Source of the DNA: Emticicia aquatilis
GTDB taxonomy: Bacteria; Bacteroidota; Bacteroidia; Cytophagales; Spirosomataceae
Assembly: GCF_014644295.1 (NCBI RefSeq)
Contig: NZ_BMKK01000007.1
Coordinates: 245,055-309,054 of the forward strand
Direction of reading: 5' to 3'
DNA length: 64,000 nt
In this document: piece by piece, positions 37,583 through 45,920 of the stretch
How the letters are laid out: the number at the start of each line of letters is the position of its first letter
Position numbering within the stretch: the stretch's first letter is position 1
Notes under the pieces: generated by a model
Seen by the model: only the letters and a program-made list of their open reading frames with translations
Told to the model about the DNA's origin: nothing
Databases searched by the model: none
Made by a program: the position numbers and the translations under genes

Positions 37583-38079
37583 AAAAAACAATTACCTTCA
37601 TTTTTGTCATCATCAGTTATTTATCACAAGCTCAAATGCCGCAAAATACTTATCCAAAAATTGCGGGTTACATGGGCATTTTGCATCCGCTTGTCACTTT
37701 TACAAACACCGAAACCACTACCAATTTTTCATCAAGTTATACGATTGGTTTTCCAACGGGAGTCAATATCCTGAAAAGCGACAAAATCGGTTTTAGTTTT
37801 GAGTTTGTGCCTATCATTCGCTCAGAAAAAGGAGTCAGTAAAGTAAATAACTTCTTATTTCACCCTGGGGTAATGTTTCGTTATCCGCATGGGCTTACGC
37901 TCGTCACTCGTGCTGCATTCGAAACCGGCGGACGCTACGGTTTTACTCCTGTTTTGAATAAAGTTGTAAAGAAAAATAAAAACAGTAACTATTTTGTGGC
38001 AGTGCCTTTACCCGTTCGTTTTGGCAACGACAAACCCGCTTCTTTTACCATTGGATTCCAATTTGGAGTCGGATTTTAA
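37579..38079 (+). CDS. Small outer-membrane beta-barrel protein, hypothetical
   Basis: 166 residues with a signal peptide (MKKTITFIFVIISYLSQAQ). The rest alternates polar and hydrophobic residues, with glycine/aromatic strand ends (GYMGILHPLVTF, SYTIGFPTGVNIL, FHPGVMFRYPHG), and terminates FQFGVGF, the aromatic C-terminus of an outer-membrane barrel. I do not recognise a named family. It is the last gene of the TPR/DUF2490 operon and is followed by a good terminator. Confidence 0.7.
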   Translation: MKKTITFIFVIISYLSQAQMPQNTYPKIAGYMGILHPLVTFTNTETTTNFSSSYTIGFPTGVNILKSDKIGFSFEFVPIIRSEKGVSKVNNFLFHPGVMFRYPHGLTLVTRAAFETGGRYGFTPVLNKVVKKNKNSNYFVAVPLPVRFGNDKPASFTIGFQFGVGF

Positions 38080-38108
38080 GTGTATTATTGAAGGTTCAAT
38101 TTCATCAG

Positions 38109-38146
38109 ACTGCCTTTTTGTGTTTCAGGAAGGCAGTTTTTTATTT
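38109..38146 (+). terminator. Rho-independent terminator after barrel gene
   Basis: ACTGCCTT (38109-38116) pairs with AAGGCAGT (38130-38137), followed by TTTTTATTTTC. Confidence 0.85.
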
Positions 38147-38232
38147 TCAAATCAATAAATACTAAATCTAATATTTCATATTTTCGGTAAAACTTTGTTA
38201 ATTCGCTCAGAAAGTACGAAAAATACCACAAT

Positions 38233-38664
38233 ATGATTTCCAAGAAAGCGAAATATGCTCTCAAAGCACTAAAGGTGCTTACTAAAAAATTTGAAGCAAA
38301 CGAACCAACTTTAATAAGCGATATTGCTGTTGAAGAGAAAATTCCAAAGAAATTCTTGGAAGCCATCCTGCTCGAACTCCGTAACCAGGGCATACTCAAA
38401 AGCCAAAAAGGAAAGGGTGGGGGATACCTACTCCGTACACCACCAAATGAGGTTTCGGTTGCTAAAGTATTACGCATCATTGATGGGCCAATTGCTCCAA
38501 CGCCTTGTGTATCAGTTAATTTCTACGGAAAATGTGATGACTGCGAAAGCGAAGAAACGTGCAGTATTCGCCCTATTATGCTAAAAATCAGAAATGCAAG
38601 CTTAGAAATTTACGAAAACACCTCTCTGCTTGATTTAGTGCTGAAAGATACTATTCCACTCTAA
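38233..38664 (+). CDS. Rrf2-family transcriptional regulator with four clustered cysteines
   Basis: 143 residues. The N-terminal winged helix is typical of Rrf2 proteins: MISKKAKYALKALKVL, then IPKKFLEAILLELRNQGILKSQKGKGGGYLL (recognition helix and wing). A C-terminal sensor segment carries Cys92, Cys101, Cys104 and Cys110 (PCVSVNFYGKCDDC). That places cysteines in the region where IscR binds an Fe-S cluster, so iron-sulfur, thiol or sulfur sensing is likely. Rrf2 relatives include CymR (cysteine metabolism), IscR and NsrR. It lies in the middle of genes that share a 21-bp dyad and is the best candidate for the protein that binds it; this is inference from context. Confidence 0.9.
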   Translation: MISKKAKYALKALKVLTKKFEANEPTLISDIAVEEKIPKKFLEAILLELRNQGILKSQKGKGGGYLLRTPPNEVSVAKVLRIIDGPIAPTPCVSVNFYGKCDDCESEETCSIRPIMLKIRNASLEIYENTSLLDLVLKDTIPL

Positions 38665-38756
38665 GAACCGCCCTTTCATGCTTTTCTTGGTGTCTAATTT
38701 CTGTTAAAAATCTTCTTTAAGCCATATTTTCTTCTAATTGAAAAAATATTTTATAT

Positions 38757-38777
38757 AATCTACTAAATATATAGATT
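38757..38777 (+). promoter_or_regulatory. 21-bp dyad operator, site 4 (before thioredoxin-fold gene)
   Basis: AATCTA, nine bases, TAGATT: a perfect 6-bp inverted repeat and the best copy of the dyad. It sits between the Rrf2 gene and the thioredoxin-fold gene. A TATATTTG -7 element (38786-38793) begins 8 bases after it, so the dyad would cover the -33 region. Confidence 0.65.
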
Positions 38778-38785
38778 ATATATTT

Positions 38786-38793
38786 TATATTTG
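38786..38793 (+). promoter_or_regulatory. Promoter -7 element of thioredoxin-fold gene
   Basis: TATATTTG matches TAnnTTTG exactly. Transcription would start around 38800, about 20 bases before the ATG at 38821. Confidence 0.65.
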
Positions 38794-38820
38794 TTTCTCA
38801 ATAAACTAAAGAAGAAAATT

Positions 38821-40044
38821 ATGAAAAAAATCATCCTTTCATTGGCATATTTAGTGGGTAGTTTTGCGGTAAATGCACAAACCAAACCACAAGTAGGTGT
38901 GTGGCGTGGTACTTTTGCAGTTGCGGGCGGCAACGAAGCTCCATTCAATTTTGAAATTACCAACAAAGACGTTTATCTGTTGAACGCTGAAGAACGTTTT
39001 GAACTTAAAAATTATACCATCAGAAAAGATTCAATCTTTATTCCAGTTGAGATATTTGATGCGGTTTTGGCAGCCAAAATCGAAAATAGCGGCAGTCTGA
39101 ATGGTAAATTTATAAAGCTTGGCACGGCCACACCCGATGCGGGAATTCCGTTTAAAGCTGAAGCTGGCAAAGAATATCGTTTTTTTGAAAAACCACAAGA
39201 AGCCAAAGTAAGCTTACAAGGTACTTGGGATTTTCTGATTGGTACTTCTGGCAACAAAACCGTAGGGGTTTTCAATCAAACGGGCAGTAAACTTACTGGT
39301 ACAATTTTAAGCACAACGGGCGACTATCGCTATTTTGAAGGTTCGGTAAAAGGCAATGAGTTTTTCTTATCAGCTTTCAGTGGGTCAAACCCTTCGTTAA
39401 TAAAAGGGACTGTCAATGGCGATGAATTAACTGCCGAATTTATCGGTTTCCGAGGAAGCCAAGCAATCAAAGGAACTCGCAACGAAAAAGCAGCTTTACC
39501 TGATGCTTACACACTCACAACCTTGAAAGAAGGAGCTGACTTTAACTTTACCTTTCCAGACGCTTTTACAGGGAAACAAGTTTCATTGAAAGACCCAAAA
39601 TACAAAGGTAAAGCTGTAATCGTAACGATTTTGGGTAGCTGGTGTCCGAACTGTATTGACGAGGCTTTATTTCTTTCGCCGTGGTATAAGGCCAACAAAA
39701 ATCGTGGCGTTGAAATAATCGGTTTGGCTTTTGAACGTAAAAATGACCCTGCTTTTGCTAAAACAAGACTCGAAGCCCTTAAAAAACGCTTTGATATTCA
39801 GTATGATATTTTATTTGCGGGCTTAGCCGATAAGAAATTTGCATCGGCCGCTTTACCAGCACTGAGCGAAGTATTGTCTTTCCCGACCACAATCTATATT
39901 GATAAAGCAGGAAAAGTTCGTAAGATTCACACAGGCTATACCGGCCCAGCTACAGGCAAATACTACGAAGAATTTGTGAAAGAATTTAACGAAGATGTTA
40001 ATGGCCTTTTGAAAGCCACTGGTGATAAATCGGCTAAGTTATAG
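38821..40044 (+). CDS. Exported TlpA/thioredoxin-fold protein with CPNC motif
   Basis: 407 residues from ATG 38821 (signal peptide MKKIILSLAYLVGSFAVNAQ). A start 30 bases upstream adds an unlikely leader that overlaps the promoter. Residues about 25-225 are a beta-rich domain (GVWRGTFAVAGGNEAPFNFEI, GTWDFLIG, KGTVNGDELTAEFIGFRG) common before TlpA domains. Residues about 235-395 form the thioredoxin fold, with ILGSWCPNCIDE giving active-site Cys275 and Cys278 and the cis-proline region SFPTTIYIDKAG. It is expected to be a periplasmic thiol reductant or redox partner. It carries the best operator copy directly upstream. Confidence 0.87.
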   Translation: MKKIILSLAYLVGSFAVNAQTKPQVGVWRGTFAVAGGNEAPFNFEITNKDVYLLNAEERFELKNYTIRKDSIFIPVEIFDAVLAAKIENSGSLNGKFIKLGTATPDAGIPFKAEAGKEYRFFEKPQEAKVSLQGTWDFLIGTSGNKTVGVFNQTGSKLTGTILSTTGDYRYFEGSVKGNEFFLSAFSGSNPSLIKGTVNGDELTAEFIGFRGSQAIKGTRNEKAALPDAYTLTTLKEGADFNFTFPDAFTGKQVSLKDPKYKGKAVIVTILGSWCPNCIDEALFLSPWYKANKNRGVEIIGLAFERKNDPAFAKTRLEALKKRFDIQYDILFAGLADKKFASAALPALSEVLSFPTTIYIDKAGKVRKIHTGYTGPATGKYYEEFVKEFNEDVNGLLKATGDKSAKL

Positions 40045-40059
40045 TTGCATTTTCAATAC

Positions 40060-40091
40060 TTACAAGGCACTTTGTCAAAAGTGCCTTGTAA
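40060..40091. terminator. Strong hairpin after thioredoxin-fold gene
   Basis: TTACAAGGCACTTT pairs with AAAGTGCCTTGTAA across a short loop. No T run follows, so termination is possible but not certain. Confidence 0.5.
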
Positions 40092-40122
40092 GAAAGTATC
40101 CAGTTCGTTTTTTTGAACAATA

Positions 40123-40143
40123 AGTATATATAAAACATAGACT
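40123..40143 (+). promoter_or_regulatory. 21-bp dyad operator, site 5 (before DUF4395 gene)
   Basis: AGTATA, nine bases, TAGACT (one mismatch in the left half). It ends only 18 bases before the DUF4395 start codon. I see no clear TAnnTTTG element with it. Confidence 0.5.
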
Positions 40144-40161
40144 AAATAGATTAATTAAATT

Positions 40162-40599
40162 ATGAGCTTTGAATTAGAATGCCCCGTTGATTTTAAGAAA
40201 GTCAATGAAAATAAAGTCCGATTGACGGCTTTGTGGGTTTTGGTACTGGGCGTGTTGGTATTTTTTACAAAATCGTGGCTTATCGCTGCATTTTTATTGA
40301 TTGATTTTGCTCTTCGGGCATTCGATTTTGGGAAATATAGTTTGCTTAATTTACTGAGCGATTTCACGGTTACTACTTTTAAAATTTCTACAAAACCAAT
40401 CGACCAAGCACCCAAGCTTTTTGCAGCTAAAATAGGGTTTGCTTTTTCAATAGCAATCTTGGCAACAATTCTGACTGATAATCTTACAGCGACTTTATAC
40501 ATCACTGCGGTATTGATATTTTTTGCATTTCTCGAATCGGCTTTGGGCTTTTGTGCTGGCTGTTATGTCTATACTTTTTATAAGAAAATTTTCAAATAA
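40162..40599 (+). CDS. DUF4395 membrane protein
   Basis: 145 residues with four membrane segments. The DUF4395 pattern is seen: the start CPVDFKKVNENKVRLTA, the middle FAAKIGFAFSIAILATIL, and the closing ESALGFCAGCYVYTFYKKIF with a C-x-x-C at the end of the last helix. DUF4395 proteins often neighbour thioredoxin- or rhodanese-type genes, and this one follows a TlpA-like gene with a sulfur-regulon dyad between. The cysteine pair could take part in thiol or sulfur-compound transfer across the membrane, but no function is proven. Confidence 0.85.
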   Translation: MSFELECPVDFKKVNENKVRLTALWVLVLGVLVFFTKSWLIAAFLLIDFALRAFDFGKYSLLNLLSDFTVTTFKISTKPIDQAPKLFAAKIGFAFSIAILATILTDNLTATLYITAVLIFFAFLESALGFCAGCYVYTFYKKIFK

Positions 40600-40676
40600 A
40601 ACACTTATAATAAGTTCTTTAACTATCAAATACGATTCCCAAACTTTTGATTATTAACTATAAAATTTATTCCATT

Positions 40677-41507
40677 ATGAAATTTACAGACAGCTTAATT
40701 TATTACGAGATTTTAGTTCTCTTGATTGTTTTCAGTATCGTAGAATTTATCACAGGCGTTTTTAAAAGTGGCAAATGGACAAAAAACGAATGGCACATTA
40801 CTGTTGCTGGTTTGCTGATGTCGAGTGTAATTACACGCCCTGTTAGCTTTATTTTTTCAACTTTTATTCTTCAATATTTCTTTAAAGATTATGCCAATTA
40901 CTTTGAATCAACGCCATTTTGGTTGGGCCTAATCATCGTGACAGTACTCGAAGATTTTACACAATATTGGTGGCATAGAGCCGCACATACGTACGAGTGG
41001 CTTTGGAAAGGACATCGAGTACATCATTCAGCCCCCGAAATGAGTGTTTTTCTTTCTGGAAGAAACTCATGGGTATATCTACTGATTTTTCCCTCAAGAA
41101 TTGTATCAGCAACTTTGATATTCTTGGGTTTCGGACAAGCGTTTTTAGTGGGATATTTCCTGAAAATTCTTATCGGGATAGCAGCACATTCGCCTTTTGC
41201 TTGGGATAAACCTCTGTATAAAATTAAGTGGCTACATCCAATTATGTGGGTTGTGGAAAGAGTAATTTCGACTCCTGCTACGCATCATGCCCACCATGCT
41301 GCACATGATAAAGACGGGATAGGGGTTATCAATGGAAACTATGGTAATATGTTTTTCATTTGGGATGTATTATTCGGAACAGCTCACATTACTCGACAAT
41401 TTCCTGAACAATATGGCTTGGAAGATTATTATGAAGAACCTTGGTATGTGCAGTTGGGATACCCAATTTTCAAGGCAAAAGACCAAAGAAGCGAGATGTC
41501 AAGGTAG
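40677..41507 (+). CDS. Sterol desaturase / fatty acid hydroxylase family protein
   Basis: 276 residues from ATG 40677; a TTG 30 bases earlier is less likely. It is a membrane di-iron oxygenase with the conserved histidine boxes HRAAH and HRVHHS (about residues 100-120, close together) and THHAHHAAHDKDG (about 200-213). Hydrophobic segments flank the boxes. The family hydroxylates or desaturates fatty acids or sterols. It lies 77 bases after the DUF4395 gene and upstream of a sulfur-regulon dyad and the TauE gene. A role in the hydroxylation of lipids, possibly sulfonolipids which some Cytophagales make, is speculation. Confidence 0.87.
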   Translation: MKFTDSLIYYEILVLLIVFSIVEFITGVFKSGKWTKNEWHITVAGLLMSSVITRPVSFIFSTFILQYFFKDYANYFESTPFWLGLIIVTVLEDFTQYWWHRAAHTYEWLWKGHRVHHSAPEMSVFLSGRNSWVYLLIFPSRIVSATLIFLGFGQAFLVGYFLKILIGIAAHSPFAWDKPLYKIKWLHPIMWVVERVISTPATHHAHHAAHDKDGIGVINGNYGNMFFIWDVLFGTAHITRQFPEQYGLEDYYEEPWYVQLGYPIFKAKDQRSEMSR

Positions 41508-41530
41508 GATTTGTATTTTTTTATAAAATA

Positions 41531-41551
41531 AATCTACTAAAATCATAGACT
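41531..41551 (+). promoter_or_regulatory. 21-bp dyad operator, site 6 (before TauE/SafE gene)
   Basis: AATCTA, nine bases, TAGACT (one mismatch in the dyad). A TATCTTTG -7 element lies 15 bases after it (41567-41574), and the TauE gene starts at 41613. Confidence 0.65.
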
Positions 41552-41566
41552 TTGTAGGTTTTGTTT

Positions 41567-41574
41567 TATCTTTG
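41567..41574 (+). promoter_or_regulatory. Promoter -7 element of TauE/SafE gene
   Basis: TATCTTTG matches TAnnTTTG. The -33 position lies within the dyad at 41531-41551. The start codon is 38 bases downstream. Confidence 0.65.
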
Positions 41575-41612
41575 CATATCAATCATTTGTAAGACACTCT
41601 TAGCATTTAATT

Positions 41613-42506
41613 ATGGAGGCCAAAAGCATTTCTATAAAACCACAATCATCAAAATTACTCTGGTATGCAATACCTGTTTTATTGTTGATTTCAACTGCAA
41701 TTTATTTAATTCTTAATAGCAAGACAGCCATTTCACTCGATTCGGCACTGGCGGCTATCAATAACGATTTTTTCTTTTATTTGTTAGTTGGTTTAGCAGC
41801 TCAGTTGGTTGATGGCACCCTCGGAATGGCCTATGGAATCACTTCAACGTCATCTTTATTGGCTTTGGGTGTACCACCAGCGGTGAGTAGTGCGAGTGTT
41901 CACGTGGCAGAAATGTTCACCACAGGAGCATCGGCAATTTCACATTATCGTTTCGGAAATATCAACAAAAAACTTTTGAAAAGTTTGGTTATTCCTGGGG
42001 TTTTGGGGGCGGTTGCAGGGGCTTATTTATTGTCTGATTTGATTAATGGTGATTTTATTAAACCGTATATTTCAGCCTACATGATAATCTTAGGAATTGT
42101 GATTATCCGTAAGGCTTTGCAAAAGAATATCGTCAAGAAAAAAACTAAAAACATCAATATTTTGGCTGCTTTCGGTGGGTTCATCGACTCGATTGGAGGT
42201 GGAGGCTGGGGGCCAGTTGTAACTTCAACCCTTTTAGGGCAGGGCCGTGACCCACGCTATACGATTGGTTCGGTGAATGCTTCTGAATTTGCGGTTTCGT
42301 TTGCCAGTGGTATTACATTTATTATTTTTCAAGGAATTGATAACTGGCAAGTAGTTGCTGGATTAATAATTGGTGGGGTCATTGCATCGCCATTCGGAGC
42401 ATTTTTGGTAAATAAAGTGAGACGTCGCCCATTGATGATTTTGGTTGGAACGGTAGTTATTTTATTGAGCCTTCGCACGATTCTAAAAGGATTTCATTTG
42501 ATATAA
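41613..42506 (+). CDS. TauE/SafE-family sulfite exporter-like membrane protein
   Basis: 297 residues with about eight membrane segments arranged as two TauE/SafE repeats: LVDGTLGMAYGITSTSSLLALGVPPAVSSA (about 66-95) and GGFIDSIGGGGWGPVVTSTLLGQGRDPRYTIGSVN (about 187-221). The family includes sulfite and sulfoacetate exporters beside sulfonate-degrading genes. Together with the YeiH protein it gives the locus two likely exporters for sulfur oxyanions or small sulfonates. It has its own promoter and sulfur-regulon dyad and is followed by a terminator. Confidence 0.92.
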   Translation: MEAKSISIKPQSSKLLWYAIPVLLLISTAIYLILNSKTAISLDSALAAINNDFFFYLLVGLAAQLVDGTLGMAYGITSTSSLLALGVPPAVSSASVHVAEMFTTGASAISHYRFGNINKKLLKSLVIPGVLGAVAGAYLLSDLINGDFIKPYISAYMIILGIVIIRKALQKNIVKKKTKNINILAAFGGFIDSIGGGGWGPVVTSTLLGQGRDPRYTIGSVNASEFAVSFASGITFIIFQGIDNWQVVAGLIIGGVIASPFGAFLVNKVRRRPLMILVGTVVILLSLRTILKGFHLI

Positions 42507-42527
42507 GAACTAATTAAAATTTATGAG

Positions 42528-42575
42528 AAGAGTAGCTTAGGTAAAGATTGTTTACTTGTGCTACTCTTTTTTATT
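42528..42575 (+). terminator. Rho-independent terminator after TauE/SafE gene
   Basis: AAGAGTAGC (42528-42536) pairs with GCTACTCTT (42560-42568), with further inner pairing of GTAAA and TTTAC, and is followed by TTTTATTTA. Confidence 0.85.
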
Positions 42576-42596
42576 TATAATTAAAATAGGTAAAAA

Positions 42597-43772
42597 ATGA
42601 CTGAAAATAGACCTACTTACAATTTGTGGCAACTTGCCAATTATTTTCTTCGACTTGGCTCATTGGGTTTTGGTGGCCCCGTAGCCTTGGTAAGTTATAT
42701 GCACCGAGATTTAGTCGAAAACCGCCAATGGATTTCGGAAGAAGAATATAAAGAAGGTTTGGCTTTGGCACAGTTAGCACCAGGGCCATTGGCTGCTCAG
42801 CTGGCTATTTATTTAGGCTATGTACATTACGGTATTCTTGGAGCAACAGTTACTGGACTTGTATTCGTGATTCCATCGTTTATCATGGTTCTACTACTCG
42901 GAATGGCCTACCAACTTTATGGCGGATTACCGTGGATGCAAGCCATTTTTTATGGAATTAGTGCCGCTGTTATAGGTATTATTGCCATTAGTTCTTATAA
43001 ATTAACCATCAAATCTATCAGTAAAATTGAAGTAGATGCTATCAAAAAGAATTGGATATTGTGGATATTCTTTATCACGATGGCCATTTTTACGGCTGTT
43101 ACTCAACGAGAGGATGTGATATTATTTATAGTACTTGGCTTTGGTTATATGGTAGTAAAAGCTCCGCCTCAGTGGCTAAAAAAGCAAAACACTGCATCGG
43201 TTTTGTTGCTTACAAATTTTGGTTTTTGGAGTTTTGAATGGTCGAAACTGACCGAAATTGCTTGGTTTTTTACGAAAGCAGGTGCGTTTGTTTTTGGCAG
43301 TGGACTGGCAATTGTTCCTTTTTTGCACGCAGGTGTTGTACAAGAATATGGCTGGCTTACCGAAAATCAATTTGTTGATGCAGTGGCGGTGGCCATGATA
43401 ACGCCAGGCCCAGTTGTGATTACCGTTGCTTTTATCGGATATTTGGTGGCGGGTTTTTGGGGAGCTACTGTGGCAGCTTTGGCCACTTTTCTTCCTTGCT
43501 ACTTATTTACTATTTTACCCGCTCCATATTTCAAAAAAATATCGAAAAATACCAGCATAAAGGCTTTTGTCGAAGGCATTACAGCCGCAGTAGTTGGGGC
43601 TTTGGTTGGGGCTGTTTTTGTAATTGCCACCCGAAGTATTATTGATATACCTACCATTTTAATAGCTATTGCGACTGGTTTATCATTAATTTACATAAAA
43701 AAACTACAAGAACCTCAGTTAATTTTAATTGCAGGTATTTTGGGTATTATTATAAAAAATTATCAATTATGA
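42597..43772 (+). CDS. chrA: ChrA chromate transporter, two-domain
   Basis: 391 residues with two homologous CHR halves. Each opens with its own signature: GSLGFGGPVALVSYMHRDLVENRQWI and LAQLAPGPLAAQLAIYLGY in the first, KAGAFVFGSGLAIVPFLH, EYGWLTENQFVDAVAVAMITPGPVVITVAFIGY in the second. CHR proteins export chromate, and chromate is a sulfate analogue, so its place next to sulfur exporters is notable. Its stop overlaps the superoxide dismutase start (ATGA). Confidence 0.92.
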   Translation: MTENRPTYNLWQLANYFLRLGSLGFGGPVALVSYMHRDLVENRQWISEEEYKEGLALAQLAPGPLAAQLAIYLGYVHYGILGATVTGLVFVIPSFIMVLLLGMAYQLYGGLPWMQAIFYGISAAVIGIIAISSYKLTIKSISKIEVDAIKKNWILWIFFITMAIFTAVTQREDVILFIVLGFGYMVVKAPPQWLKKQNTASVLLLTNFGFWSFEWSKLTEIAWFFTKAGAFVFGSGLAIVPFLHAGVVQEYGWLTENQFVDAVAVAMITPGPVVITVAFIGYLVAGFWGATVAALATFLPCYLFTILPAPYFKKISKNTSIKAFVEGITAAVVGALVGAVFVIATRSIIDIPTILIAIATGLSLIYIKKLQEPQLILIAGILGIIIKNYQL

Positions 43773-44494
43773 CGAGGAACCAATTCTTGAGCAATACGGC
43801 ACTATTGACGGGTGCAAGTCTTCTAAAGGGTAATGATGTTTTTAGTGCAACCTTGAATGAAGGAGGATTAGATGTATTAACCGATGAGTCAGGAAAGTTT
43901 ATTCTTGGTTCACTGCCTTATTCTGATACATTCTTAGAGCCATTTATGCCAGCCGATGTACTGAAATTACACTATACTGCCCATCATGGAGGAGCAGTAA
44001 ATACGGCTAATAAAGCAACAGATTTGATAAAAAAAGCTTTAGATTCGGGTAATTTTGAAGGCGTAGATTATTGGACAAAGAAACTATCATTACACCTTTC
44101 AAGCCATGTACTGCACACTATTTTTTGGACAAATATTACAAACAAGAAAACCGAACCCAAAGGGGAGTTACTCAAAAGAATCGAAAAAGATTTTGGCTCA
44201 TTAGATAAAATGAAGGTTCAGTTACTTCACCATTCAAAAAACGTGGATGGCAATGGTTGGGGGCTTTTAGGTTTTCATCCTCAGAGCAATCGACTAATGA
44301 TTTTAGAGGTAGAAAATCATGAAAAACTTACTGTTTGGGGTATTGTTCCATTAATGGTAATTGACGTTTGGGAACACGCTTATTATCTGAAATACAAAAA
44401 TAAACGTGCCGATTTTGTAGATGAGTTATTTAACTATCTGAATTGGGATAATGCTGCCCAACGTTTAGATTTTGCATTGAAGATTACGAAGTAA
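43769..44494 (+). CDS. Exported Fe/Mn superoxide dismutase with altered active-site residues
   Basis: 241 residues; the first 27 or so look like a signal sequence, so the enzyme is probably exported. All four metal ligands are present: His68 (LHYTAHHGG), His116 (LHTIFW), Asp199 and His203 (DVWEHAYYLKYKN). Two second-shell positions differ from classical enzymes. The gateway Tyr34 position holds Ala76 (HYTAHHGGA), and the Gln that contacts the metal-bound water in MnSOD is His184 (VENHEKL). A His at that place is known in some SodFM subgroups. The gene overlaps chrA by 4 bases; in other bacteria chromate operons pair chrA with a superoxide dismutase (chrC). Confidence 0.88.
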   Translation: MTRNQFLSNTALLTGASLLKGNDVFSATLNEGGLDVLTDESGKFILGSLPYSDTFLEPFMPADVLKLHYTAHHGGAVNTANKATDLIKKALDSGNFEGVDYWTKKLSLHLSSHVLHTIFWTNITNKKTEPKGELLKRIEKDFGSLDKMKVQLLHHSKNVDGNGWGLLGFHPQSNRLMILEVENHEKLTVWGIVPLMVIDVWEHAYYLKYKNKRADFVDELFNYLNWDNAAQRLDFALKITK

Positions 44495-44532
44495 TGATTT
44501 TAGATTGACTAATAAGATTAAAATGGATTTGT

Positions 44533-44563
44533 AGGAATGATTGTAACATCATTCCTTTTTTAT
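44533..44563 (+). terminator. Rho-independent terminator after SOD gene, overlapping MFS stop
   Basis: AGGAATGAT (44533-44541) pairs perfectly with ATCATTCCT (44548-44556), followed by TTTTTTA. The T run reaches the stop codon of the convergent MFS gene. Confidence 0.85.
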
Positions 44564-45765
44564 TCTACGAAATTTAAATCTTTACCATATTCTTCTTTAA
44601 TTTTTGAAATACTCCAGATACCGATAGAAAAAACTATACAATCGAGTAGCAGAATACTATACAGGAAGTCGTTGAATAAAATGTTGATAATAGGTATTAA
44701 CAAAGAAAATAAGAATACCGAAGCCCTACCAACGCCAAATACAAGGGTGGTGGCTAATGCTCTTTGATTTGTACCGAACTGTTCTACGGTAAGTGTCAAC
44801 AATTCAAATTGATAAGATACGAAAATACCAAAAAAGAAATTAGTAATCAGAAAAATATGGTGAATGATAGGTTGGGCTAATAATACATAGCTAAATGAAA
44901 GTATGATTAGAGAAAACATACAAAAGGCTATTATTTTCTTCCGACTTTTAATTTTTCGAGCTAATATGCCAAGTAAGATAAAACCAATGCCAGCACCCAG
45001 CGAAAAAAACATTAGACTTTGTCCAGTAGTGATTTTTAATCCTTTAAAATAATTTACTCCAATAAAAATAGATGATGCTGTAATTAAGTAAGTTGGTAAA
45101 ATACTCAGAATTAAGTAGTAGATTTTTCGGTCTTTTAGTAAAGCAAATATTTGGGTTTTCTTGGATATATTATTACTTGTTTTTAAGAATATATCAGACT
45201 CAAATGTAGAAAAACGGAAAAGCATGATGGCAAGACCTAAAAGCCCTCCGCAGGTATAAAGTGTACGCCAATGATAAGATTTTGCCAAAATACTTAATAG
45301 AAACATCCCCAGAAAGCCACAGGTAGCAATAAAAATAACACTTGAAGTGCGTTTCTCTTTGGGAAATATCTCGCAGACCAGTACCAATCCAATGCCTAAT
45401 TCGGATGCTAATCCTAAACCGACAATGAATCTTAAAAACACAAATAAGTGATAGCTATGTACCACGCCACTTAATAAAGTACCGATTGAATAAGTAAATA
45501 CTGAAATAAAGAGTATCGTCATTCGGCCTTTTTTATCAGCCATAGAACCAAATATCAACACTCCGAGAAAAATTCCGATGTGTTGAGCAATGAGTAAGCT
45601 ACTATTGGCAATGGTCAATTGTTGTTCGTTAAAACCAAATTCGATGAATGGTTCTTTGTTGAAAACATAAGTAAGATTGACGCAAAAGACATTGGCAAAA
45701 TAAGCCAAGCCAGCCGTTAATAAGGTTAGTTGTCGAGGTTGTAACCTCCATTTTTCCAGATTCAC
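44560..45765 (-). CDS. MFS transporter, metabolite:H+ symporter type
   Basis: 401 residues with 12 membrane segments. The major facilitator motif between helices 2 and 3 is clear (FGSMADKKGRMTIL), as is FLRFIVGLGLASELGIG in helices 4-5 and PKEKRTSSVIF after it. The arrangement resembles the sugar/organic-anion group of MFS proteins, but the substrate is not readable. It is a single gene convergent with the SOD operon and shares the terminator region with it. Nothing links it to the sulfur genes except position. Confidence 0.88.
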   Translation of the reverse strand: MNLEKWRLQPRQLTLLTAGLAYFANVFCVNLTYVFNKEPFIEFGFNEQQLTIANSSLLIAQHIGIFLGVLIFGSMADKKGRMTILFISVFTYSIGTLLSGVVHSYHLFVFLRFIVGLGLASELGIGLVLVCEIFPKEKRTSSVIFIATCGFLGMFLLSILAKSYHWRTLYTCGGLLGLAIMLFRFSTFESDIFLKTSNNISKKTQIFALLKDRKIYYLILSILPTYLITASSIFIGVNYFKGLKITTGQSLMFFSLGAGIGFILLGILARKIKSRKKIIAFCMFSLIILSFSYVLLAQPIIHHIFLITNFFFGIFVSYQFELLTLTVEQFGTNQRALATTLVFGVGRASVFLFSLLIPIINILFNDFLYSILLLDCIVFSIGIWSISKIKEEYGKDLNFVE

Positions 45766-45920
45766 AGGTACAAGTATAGTTTGTTTAACGAGTGTTTATT
45801 ATGCTGTTTTCTGGGCTATAGTTGTTAAGACTTTGTGAGGAAGATTATATATAGATTATGAAGAAAAGGGAATATTTTACAAAAATAATAAATTGTATGA
45901 ATATACGTAGTTTATTTGAC

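Noticed and set aside
38158..38179. Possible seventh dyad before the Rrf2 gene
   Set aside because: Only the left part (TACTAAAT) matches; the right half-site is absent. It may be a half-site for self-regulation but does not meet the pattern.
45841..45860. TATATATAGATTATG near the MFS gene as another dyad copy
   Set aside because: Only one half-site is present and the spacing to any second half is wrong.
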